Shown piece after piece: positions 49,801 through 61,800 of a stretch of 64,000 bases of DNA. The notes below the pieces were generated by a model. It searched no databases and was not told the DNA's origin. It saw only the letters and a list, made by a program, of their open reading frames with translations. Made by a program: the position numbers and the translations under genes. Within the stretch, counting starts at the first letter, position 1; the number at the start of each line of letters is the position of its first letter. The DNA lies in NCBI RefSeq assembly GCF_965638725.1, contig NC_134949.1, positions 126,912,294 through 126,976,293 of the forward strand. The letters are read 5' to 3'. This stretch comes from Aptenodytes patagonicus (Eukaryota > Chordata > Aves > Sphenisciformes > Spheniscidae).

Positions 49801-52800
49801 TTAATCTTGAATTAAAATGTTCAGTGAGGATGGGAATTCTTTTTTTTTATTTGCGGTGTGGGTTTTGGGGGGTTTATTTGGGGCAGGGTTTGGGTGTTTT
49901 GTTTTATTTTGTTCTTTTAATGTGGCAGCCAGAGTGTGATTAGGCATTTAAACAAACATCTTATCCCTGAGGAATGCACAGTGCCTCTTGTGGTCTTAGC
50001 AATAGGTTGTCCCTACCTGACTGCAAACCTACTTTGAAGCTGTATATTTAATTTGGCGGACAAACCTTAATGTCCCTGGCAAATCTCTTTAGACCAAGTA
50101 TCTCAGAATGATGTTTTCCAGTGAATGCAATTTTGGTGTGAGCTGATACACTAATACACTTGTTAATAAGTAAGTATAAAAAGCAGGTCCATCTGGTGCC
50201 TAAAATATAGCTTGTTGCCTCAATTTCGGTACTGAGCATGCTGGAGGTGCTCAGACTCTTCATTAACCCTCCTCCCCACAAGAGCACAGTCCATTTCTGG
50301 GTTAGAAGAATATAGTGAGCATAAGCTAAAGGGATAAACTTTTATCGTAAAGGGATAGGGAAGAGAAGAATCAAGGTTTTCCTGAAACAAATCAACTTCT
50401 GTAATTGCTACTAGGATCATCTGCTTATGAGAAAAAACTAAGTTTGCAATGTCAATGAAAGTTCAGTAGAGGAAAAAGCAGCTAAAGATGTTAAGAATGG
50501 CATGACTGTGCTCTGAATTCAGTATGCTCTTTGTGTATAAAAACAGTATAAAAACAGTATGAAGTTAGCCTTCAAATAAATTTGTGATTGTATTTTATGT
50601 ACATTGCCATAGGTGTGCATAAGAACTTTAAAAACAAAAAATACACAGTCATTAAATTAAAGATGCTTCATTTGGGGTTATGTTTATGTTACAATGCACA
50701 AAGACTTTTGTTGCAGAGAAATTATTAACACTAATGTAGTCCTTTAAAAAACAAGCAATAAAAGTATGGGGTTTTTGTTTTGTTTTTTTCAGAGTTCTAA
50801 AACCTTTCTGAATGGTGCATCTCGATTCAGGGTCCAGATGCCGACCTTAAATGCTAAGGAAACCAGCAAACCTCAGGTAAAATATAACATATTGTTGTAA
50901 AATAGTACAGAAGACTTCCTAATGCTCACATGGAATATTTACAGTAGATTTCATATTGGTAAAGATTGCTCTTCCTTTTATTATGCTGAAATCTACTTCC
51001 ATCTTCATACACAAATGTAACTTCAGATGAGGGAACTAAGTGTTATCTAACGTAAATACTGCAAACCGAGCTGAATAAGATACCATGCTTTCTCAATTGG
51101 TCTTGTGATTTTCATACAATTCCAGCAAAAGTAATGCACTGCAAAATATTTTAAAGATAGCCCATTTGAAATCTTTAAACTACTTGTATCGTGTTTGTCC
51201 CCTCCTTGCAGTCTCACTTCTCTCCCTTTTTAATGTAATAGATGTACTTAGGAGATTATACAGTTTAGACAGTTCTAAATATGAGCAATTATTCACAGAA
51301 ATCCTGCTTAAAATTGTACTGTAAGTGCTGGTAATTCTCACTGGAAACTGAATTCTGGATTTGCCCATTTGTGGGCAAAAAGACATTTTATCTTGTGATG
51401 GACATTAACTGAAAATTTCCATTTGAAATTTTGTATTTGTATTCAGTACACTTGGCACATCATATCCTGAGAGGATAACTTTTTTTTAAACTTATTTTAG
51501 ACTTTTACAGAAAAATAGAAACTTCCTGTTCTTTTTATCCTTTGCCCATAGAATAATAATCAGCATTCACAGGGTATAATAATCAGTGTGGATGAAAAGG
51601 TTTTGAAATTTTTGTTAAGGATGCACTTTACTCATAATTTTTTATCAGTCCAGCTTAAACCCCCTCTGTACTGAGTTTATTCGTGTTCATTTTGAGCTGC
51701 CCAAGAACAGTCTCCAGCCTGGAAACCATTTGTCAATATTATTTCACAACCAGCTAGAAGATAAAGGGAGAAGATGTAAAAATATCAGTAGGTGTCTTTG
51801 GACAAGTCATGAAGACAATTAAAATATAGTCAGCAAATTAGTAGATAAATATTTCTCTTCTAACTCTGCTAGTAACTCTAATTGGCGCTCTCGCTGTCAG
51901 CCTGCGCAGGGAGTCTGCACAGCAAGTGGGCAAGGAAGACGTACCCCCTCTCAGACTGACTGGTGCTCCCTTGTGAGCAGGACAGAGAGACAACGCGGAC
52001 AACAAAGCACGAGGGCACCTGCTGGCAATCCTGTCAATATTCCTTTTTTTCTTTTGTTCTCCACCCCGCCAGCTGGGTTCTATGTTTGTAGTGTGGAGTC
52101 CTAACAAGGCTTTAAGAAGAAATTAATAAAAAAATAAAAATCCTTGTCACTGTTTGGGACCCCCCCTCATTTTCTGCCAGTGACAAAAGATAATCTTTTT
52201 GCCGTCAAAGTGGAGTTGAACATCTTTCCTTTTTACAGTGGTTGTATGCTGAGCTGATTATCGCAGTCAGCTTTTGTGCCTGTACAAACAACAGATGTTT
52301 TGCATTTATGAGCTGGTCTCCTCCAGGCACACCGGAATGGCAGCTTTTACTGATTTTTCATTGACCTCCACAATTACTGTAAAAAGAAAGCAAATATTCA
52401 GGATATGCAATGATTGAAAGCAGAATGTGTTTTTGGCTGCGTGACCTGAATACCTCCGTGTGTTCATTACCGCTTATATCAGGTTGGCCTCTTAAAAATT
52501 ACACAAAATCGAGGGATAATGAATCCTTCCCCAGAGATCAAGTCTGCCATATGCCTAATCACACTCTATGACAAGCTGGCAAGGCTGAACAATGTTATCT
52601 CTGCCAAACACAAACTGCTGGTTTTATTTATCATTTAGCTATGTGCAGTATAAAAATCCCATATTGTCGATAAAAGTTTCCAGCAACAGTTGCTAAATAA
52701 GTTATTTGGACTTCGGTCACTTCCACTTCAATATTTATATATTTATATATTTAACCCTCTCTTCTTAAATAAGCTTGGAGCTACCTGTCTGAGAAGTGAG

Positions 52801-55800
52801 CAGCATTACCTCAGACAATCCCGGTTAGGGTTGTGCAAATTGTGCAAGAGATATTCATTTAAGACACTATCTAGACATGTCTTTCATTGAATCTAGTGGG
52901 GAGCTTCACTGCTTAAGCCCTTTTTTTCCCCCTCTGTCCCTCCTTTTTTTTTTTTTTTTTGGTCCCTCTTTTTTTCTTTTATGTTAATAGCTGGTGGTTT
53001 GAATTGCTACTGTCAAAATAGTTCAAGTTTTGAAGTTGCTCCAGGAATTCAGAAGGTAAATACGATGATGATGGAGTGACTCATGTGCCATAGCATAGTT
53101 TACAGTGCTATGTCAGAGGTCTCTAGATGTTTTTCCTGTCTTCTAGTTAATGCTTCGTCAGGGTGCAGGGTCTCCTGTAAATCCTGCATCCTATCTAGCA
53201 ATCCTGTGCAAACATTTTGGATGCTGCATGGTAGCTTCTAAAATTATGCTAAGTGGCTGGGCTCAGGTGCCCAGATGGTTCCCTAGCATCTTCTCCTAAA
53301 TGAAGTTCTTTAAGAATGGAATTTATTTAGAATCACTGAGTGTAAAATAGCAGAATTGAATTTGTCCAGCACTTGATTATTTTTTTTTCTTTCTTCCTCC
53401 ATCAGCTTACGAAATATTAATCAGAAAGTTTTCATCTTTGTAATAACTACTGGAAATGGAATGGCCTGCCGTTTTCTCCTTACTAACCTACAGCCAAATA
53501 TATATTTGAGGCTTAATTCTTCACTAAGGCTTTATTGAAATGCACAAGAATTGGGAGAAAGAAGACAGTATGTAGAGTGCATCCATAGCTAGTAAAAGTA
53601 CACAGCTAGGTAAGCTTCTCAGCGAGCAGGTGAAAGTGAGGATAGCTACATCCCATCCTTTTTCCAAGTTGGAAAAGAAGTACTGAGGGCTACTTATACC
53701 TGAAATTTCTTTTTCTGTGTACAGCTGTAAGATGTAAATTTCAGGTTCTATTCTGAGAGTTCACTTCAGTGTGGGGGATGGATAAAAATAACAAGATATC
53801 CTCATGGCTAGACTGGGATGGCTTGTTCTTGTTGAGTGATAACTTGCTCCACAAGTATTCTTAGCAGCCAGCGGAATTATTAGAGTAAAATCCTTCCTAC
53901 TGCTAGAAAAGAACTCAAAATTCACAACTTGGGTAGTATCGGTAAACTCCAGGCTTTTATAATTTGTGAATTGCAATGCTCAAATGAAACAGATGTGAAA
54001 AAATAAGTGATTGTTTAACATAAAGCACTCAGTATCCATAATTCAATTGGAAAGATGGCCTGTATTTAAATTGGTGAATAAGATGATGTTACAGAGTCTG
54101 AAAAATGGGCTTAATATTTGTACAGAAAGAAGATAATACATGCTTTTATACAGAAATGTGTTGTAGTACTCAGTAGATTGTCAGTTTTAATTAGACCACA
54201 TTTAGGTAGTGGGGTAAGGAAAGACTGGAAATTGTTTTATTCCATTGAATTGTACTATAATATGTGTTTTTTGCAGCTTGAAATTGTTCCACAATAGAAC
54301 AGAATCTTGATTTCATAATGGAGCGTATGCACTCATACATAAACAGCCAGACTTGTTTCACCTGATAGTCTGTATATACTCTCTCTCTATGCTCTGTATA
54401 TCCAAATCAAGAGATTTTTAAAAGCTGTAACTTTCTGTGATTAAAATAGATAAATTGTTTTAAAAATTATTTTGGAATTATTTGATTCCTTGATACGTGT
54501 TTTGATGCATTGTTCCTTTCTTTTTTCATATGGTGTTGCTGGGGGAAATTGCAGGATCCAGAGATGCAGCATTTACTTATTGACTCTGAAAATTGCAGTG
54601 TGTCACTCAACTCCAGCACTGTGGTCACTGGGGAAGATAAACATGGGACATCAGCTATCAGCTTCCTTGGGGCCTTGCGAATACCTGTGAGTACATTTGC
54701 TAGTCTTGCCTGTTCCTCTAAGAATTAAGTTTTGCCTCAGATTTCATATTTCCATGAAGTTCTAGATGGAGTGGTAGATGACATTAACTTTGCATCACAA
54801 GGTTTGATTGGCAACTCTGGTATACATAGGCTAAAGCGGATTCTGGTACACAAGACAAGGTGTGCCCCTCTCAGAGGAGGAGTGAAAATAGATACAAGAG
54901 TACTCTTTTCCCCAGTAAGCAGATGGCATAAGCTCATTTGTTGCATCTTAGAAACTACAAGCATCTAGGCTTCAGTATCCCTGTAAACTGTTTTGGGGTT
55001 TTTTTTCTTCACCTCATTATAACTAATACTAGAGCAGCCTATAATGTAAAATGCATTTCTTGCCTCAGTCTTTAATCATATTGATAGACCTTGGTCTGCA
55101 TGGTCCCCTGAGTTGGAGGACCATGAGTGTAGGAACAGTGACTCTCCATTTGTGGACACTGAAATTGTAAGGGACCAGCTGTATCAGCTGAATGTTCAGA
55201 AGTCCGTGGGGCCTGATGGGATTCATCCCAGAGTACTGAAGGAGCTAGTGGATGTTATGGCAGGACCCCTCTCGATCATCTACCAAAGGTCTTGGGAGCC
55301 TGGGAAGGTCCCTGCTGACTGGAAGCTAGCCAATGTTATTCCGATCTACAAGAATGGCGTGAGGGAAGACCCAGGGAACTACAGACCTGTTAGTCTAACC
55401 TCAGCTCCTGGAAAAATTATGGAGAAGATTATACTGGGTACTATTGAAAGGCCTTTAAAGAATAATGCAGTCATCAGGCACAGTCAACATGGGTTCACAA
55501 AGGGAAAGTCCTGTTTAACTAATTTGATATCCTTCTATGATAAGATCGTCTGCCTAGTGGGTGAAGGGAAGGTGGTGGATGGAGTTGTTCTGGATTTTAG
55601 TAAGGCTTTTGATACTGTCCCTCACAGCATCCTTCTGGACGAGTTGTTCAGCTGTGGGATGAGCGGGTTCATGGTGCGCTGGGTGAAGAACTGGCTGAAG
55701 CTCAAAGGGTTGTGGTGAATGGGGCTACATCTGGCTGGTGACCGGTGACCAGCGGTGTTCCAAAGGGTTCAATTCTAGGGCCAGTTCTGTTCAATATATT

Positions 55801-58800
55801 TATTAACGATGTGGATGCAGGAGTTGAATGCACCATTAGCAAGTTTGCTGATGATACCAAACTGGGAGGTGCTGTTGACTCTCTTGAGGGACAAGAGGCC
55901 TTGCAGAGGGATCTAGATAGGTTGGAGCATTGGGCAATGATTAATGGGATGAAGTTTAACAAGTCAAAATGCCGGATTCTGTACCTAGTACGGAGTAACA
56001 CTGGGCACAAGTATAAATTGGGAGAGGAGTGGCTGGAGAGCAGCCCTGCAGAAAGGGATCTGGGGGTGCTGGTCGACAGCAGGCTCAATAGGAGTCAGCA
56101 GCGTGCCCTGGCAGCCAAGAGGGCAAACTGCACCCTGGGGTGCATCAAACACAGCATAATCAGCTGGTCAAAAGCAGTGATTATCCCGCTGTATTCAGCG
56201 TTGGTGCGGCCTCACCTGGAGTACTGTGTGCAGGTCCGGGCCCCACAATTTAAGAAGGACATGAAGGTCCTTGAATGCGTCCAGAGGAGGGCAACAAAGC
56301 TGGTGAAGGGGCTGGAAGGAATGTCCTGTGAGGAGCGGCTAAGGGCTTTGGGCTTGTCTAGTTTGGAGAAAAGGAGGCTGAGGGGCGACCTCATTGCTCT
56401 GTACAGCTTCCTGAGGAGGGGAAGTGGAGAGGGAGGTGCTGAGCTCTTCTCCCCAGTATCCAGTGACAGGACGCGTGGGAATGATTCAAAACTGTGCCAG
56501 GGGAGGTTTAGACTGGACATTAGGAAGCATTTCTTTACCGAGAGGGTGGTCAAACACTGGAACAGGCTTCCTAGAGAGGTGGTCGATGCCCCAAGCCTGT
56601 CAGTGTTTAAGAGGCATTTGGACAATGCCCCTAACAACGTGCTTTAACTTGGTCAGCCCTGAATTGGTCAGGCAGTTGGACTAGATGATCGTTGTAGGGC
56701 CCTTCCAACTGAAATAGTCTATTCTCTTCTAAAGTCTATTCTAAAAGTTTACTGGTCTTAGTTAATGACACATGGGTATTAAGGATGGAATAGCAGGCTG
56801 AGTCTATAAGCACTTCTCTGTATCAGAACTTCCTTCCATGGCTTCCCTTTTACACTCCTCAACATTGGTTTTAAGAGCTTTAATTTTAAAATCTCTTGTA
56901 TGGCTTATATTGAGAAGTTTCAGACATCCCAAACATTCGGACTGCTGGTAAAAGGAACGGAAGTTTCCTTTAGGTCAGGGACTACCATTCTTGGTTGTCC
57001 TCTCAGCTTGAAGCCTCGCAGCTTCAGTAGGTTGCACAGGTAGAATTATATGCAAATTGATTTGGACCAGGTGTAAAGGTAGGGGAGGAAATCCCCAGCA
57101 CCCAACCACTGTATTCCTGCATCTTCTCATCCTGTCCAGTCTGATCCTCTGTCTCAACTGTTTTTCCTGTGGCAAGTGGAAGTAATGGGTAGAAAAAACT
57201 GCTGCTGCTGCCACCTGGAATCTCTGTAACTGTAGTATTTTTCCTGCCTGTTGTTGGGAATGGTCACAGCTGTATGTGAAGTAGAGCCAGCTGTGTATGT
57301 GTGGTGTCCATGCAGATAACTGCAGTGCTCTGTACCAGGGATTTAGGAAATCCGGTTTCAAACAAAAAGATATCAGATGGTGAGGGGAATGAAGATAGGT
57401 TAATTTGGCAGGTTAGTTGGAGCTCTGTGCAGTAAGTATACTTTTCATGTACCCAGCAGGAAAGAGGATGGAACAAATTAGTATTTTAAATAGGCATATG
57501 CCCTGTCTGTAGTGTGCTCTTGCCACATACTGATTCGAACTGTCATACTGGTTAACTGGCTTTTTGTAAACAGTTAAACAGTAAGGGAGAAATCTTAGAC
57601 CCATCTGAAGGAAAGATCTAAAGAACACAAAAATATGCCAATTTCTCTGGAATACGTTCCAAACCTGCTATAATGCTATATAAAAACTCTTTACATGAGG
57701 AAAAGAAGTGATGCAGATGTCCCAAACAGTATCAAATCCTTCCTGTTCATTTTAGTGTTCTCTCTTTGGTCAATTCAGTACAATTAAGAGAAGAGAAAAT
57801 ACGTCAGTAAAATACCACAGTCTGCTCTGATCGTAAGCTTTGTGCTCTTGGGGAAGAATGCTTCTTGGGAATTCTTTAGAGAAAAAGAAAAGCCTAAATG
57901 CTTCTTAGAAACCATTTTCATAATGGTCTTTGAAAGCAAGTAGCAGCCTCTGTCAAGATACTAACTTCCTATTTTCTTTATTCTCTCAGGGAGTCATAGA
58001 GTTCTCTCTTTGTCTTCTGTTTGCAAAGCTGGTGAGCTATACTTTCCTCTTCTGGCTTCCCCTCTATATCACAAATGTAGGTAAGTATCACAGTAAGGGG
58101 ATACAGAATTATGACTACAAAGTGTCTGGAAATATGAGCTTGAAATAAATAAGAAAATAAACATTACTGCTTCTGAAATAGGCTATCTTTGCTACAGTAG
58201 CAGGAGAGTTGTAAGTCACCAACTGACATATTTCTCAGTTTTATGAATTCAGTATTATGAGAGGGCATTTTCAAAACAAACAAAAAAAGAATCTGGCTTA
58301 TCTTTAACAATTCCAAGCATAAATGCTGTGTCTTGGCTCTTGCAAACAAACGAAAAAGTTTACTGTCTAATAATGTTTTTACATGATTGAAGTGCCTTAT
58401 TTAAATGTATACAAAAAAATCTAAATTAACTTCTTTATCTGTTCAGTGCTGCTTTTTTGTTTGTGCTGTAGAGAGCAGAGAAGGGAGTTCTCCCTAGCCG
58501 GACAAATTCATGTTCTTGTGAGTCACGATGTGACCTTTAAACCCCCAGCTAACAAAAAGGCTGTGCTGGACAAGTATGGCAGTAACAACCAGCAGAGAGA
58601 GACAGGTTGAACACCCTATGAAAACACATAGAGCTGCAGATCCTATGGCTAAAGGCTGTTGTGTGTGGACTCCAAATAACCAGTGCTCCTGCCGGACTGG
58701 GTACCTTGAAAGCAGTGTGCTTTTAATAGAAAGGTTAATGATACTTAGCACAGTGCTGCCATCTGTGCTGTGGCAGATGTTGGTGAGGTTATGGTAGTGC

Positions 58801-61800
58801 CACTGACACCACTGTTTTAGCACATACTGCTCTTTCAAATGTATTTCAGAGACTTTCAAAAAAAATACCAAAGGTGTTTAGAAGTCCAGCTCCTTTTGAA
58901 ACTTCACACTTAACACAATAGGACTGGGTTTCCCCACTTTCTGATGTACTTTTGGAAATCTGACCCTGTAGCATATCAGTAACTACATTAGACTAAATGT
59001 AAGTATGTGCAAACAGTGGTCTTCACTGCCCATGCCAAACAGTGGAGTTAAGGAAATCACTGTCTCTTCATAGTACCCATAAACTGCACAGTGCATGTTG
59101 TGCCAAGCAGGGTTGCCAGACGTAATTTAATGATGACTGTTACTGGTCGTGTGATGGAGACCTCCAGGATGAGGCTCTATAAGTGATCCAAATGTACGCT
59201 AATCATGCTTTTAGAGCAAAGAGCCTCACGAGCATTTGTTAACGGCTTATGAATCTGTGGCTGTTCACAAATGGGAATATTGTTAGTCCAGACTTTAACA
59301 ATCGACAGCTCTATTGCTTGGACTGTATCTATAGTTAAAGTGGTAAAATGTCCAGCCATGAGTGTCATTGCATTCAAAAGACTGTGTCCCTGAATACCCA
59401 GTTATGATACACTCTTATTTGTCATATACAATGACAGCTTATGGTAGCTTATTCCTGTGAACAAACAATAGTGCTGTAAGATGCCTTTACCCTAGCATGA
59501 CAAGACTGTGTTGAGATTTCTACGTTTTGTAGTCTGGAAATGAGACAAATGTTTTTCTTCTCTCACTAGAACATCTTGATGCCAAAAGAGCTGGGGACCT
59601 TTCTACACTGTTTGATGTGGGTGGAATCTTCGGTAAGTTTTATATATTAATATTTCATCCTTAATCAGACCAGTTTAGGAAAAGCTGTGGTACGCACAGC
59701 TTACATATTTTTAGTCCTTGTGCCTTCCACCCACTGAAGAAGAGTGGCAGTAAAGGTACTAAGCTGAGAGCTGGGTTGGTTGTTGAAAACCTAGCAAAAT
59801 ATCTTTCAACTGAAAACTCAGAGCCAATGATATTGTCCAGTACAGATTGTTAGAGCCAAATATTATGGAATCTTTTAGCTCCATCAGCTCTGGCCCATGA
59901 GTTTTGGTCATGCCATCTGTCAAAATATCTTCCTTTTGTCACTCGAACATAACAGAACTATCCCAGCTTGTACAGTTGTGTATTTTTTGTGGGCACAGAG
60001 GCGAATGGCCGCAGGTGTTTTGTTTTTTTTTTTCTTGATGCCTCATACAACTGTATGTGATAAAATTGGGAAAATGTAATAAGGATGAGACTATTCCTTT
60101 GTAATTTGTGAGGTGACCACTGAATAATTAAATTTTTATGCCAGTGCAGACAGTATAGCTCACAATAAAACAAGCGTCATCATCTTGATGCCCAGCTGAT
60201 TTTATGTGACCCGCTGTCCCCCTCCATTTCCCTCAGTTCCCTTATGGAGGTAAGCCTTGTATCAGTCTGTTGGAAAATGACGCTCATGCTGGACAAGTTT
60301 CACTAGATCAAGAGCTATGTAGGCCCTGGTAGTTCAAGATGCAGGTGTCAAGGTGTCTTTCAGTTACTGTTCCAGTCTTGTGCTGGATGTGACTTTTGCC
60401 ATTTCTCATTGCTCATTTCATCCCAGATAGCTGGAAGCCAGAGTTAGTTACTACCTTAGAGATGTGGGTGACTTCTTTCAGCAGTATCTTATTCCACTGT
60501 GAATACAATCTTAACAAGGTGCTGGGTGCTGCTTAGACCTTTGGCATTTACATTTAAATTCAAGTGCGACGTGAGCACTTTGGAAATGGGCAGCTGGGAA
60601 GGGAGAGGCAGGCCCAGTGATATTTAGGAATCTGGAGAATCCGGAGAACATCCTTTCCTTCGCCCCATACCAAGTTCCCTTTATGTCACTTTGGCAGCTC
60701 TTTCCCTCAGGCCTTCCAGCCCCCTCCTGCCACACGCTCCGATTAGTACTTCTGTGTACAGTCGTTGGCAAACACAAGAAGTAGGGAACAGTAAAGAGCC
60801 TGGAGTGACTGCGTGGAGAGAAAAACAAATATTTCATTTGCCCCAAGATCTAGAATAGCTCATTCCCCCTGGTTGCAGTGCAACATGGACAGAGCAGTCG
60901 AGAGCCAAGTTTATTGGCGCATGTGAGGAGTTGAGACCCATGAGTAGCTGGGCACAGCTGGATTCCAGAGTGCCAGCAGTGGGGCCACATGGCACCTGGT
61001 GAAAAGGCTTTTTGCATTCAAAAGCAGCAGAACAATGATTTCTAAATATTTCTTCCATCTCTGTTCCGCCCCTGCTCCATCATCTTGGATATTTGGTTGG
61101 CATAAACAATGTGGAAGAACAACTGTCTGCTTCTGTTATCTTCCAAGTCAAAACCGGTCGGGTTAATAAGGATATTGCTAAGTGCGAATTATGTTGTCTG
61201 TCTCATGCTCTGTGCTGCTGTGTATAACTGTACATTAAAAGTCATATCCTATTGTTTTAATCTGGGTTGGGTTTCATTAAGTATAACTGATGTCTTTTGT
61301 GTAAAACATGCACTGAGTGTTTTCCTCACACACCTATCTCTTCTTTCAGGTGGAATTTTGGCAGGCCTTATTTCAGACAGGCTGGAGAAGAGGGCATCAA
61401 CCTGCGGAATGATGTTGTTGCTTGCAGCACCCACAGTAAGAGTTTGCCCCTCTCTTACAGCTGCGGCTGAGACTTTGACAGCATTCCTTGGGAAATTCTG
61501 CAAACAGCATCTTCTAACTTGGATATAAAGAGTTCGGGCCAGGTTAAAAGCTGGCGTGAAAAGTTGAGCGTGTGAGCAAGTATAGACGTTGGGGCTGCCT
61601 TTACTAAACAAGCAAACAAGTCTAGTGCATTGCTTGTTACAGGACTATATAGAAATTTTATCACTGTTTGGTGTCTGTTCTGGCCAGAATTTTAGCTGCT
61701 CAAAGGCTAAAATTTCTGTGCTGTAACTATTGGTAAACTGGCAGTTGGACATACGAGGTGCTTTTTTTCTTTAAGTTTTGATTCTTTTGTGAACAGTATT

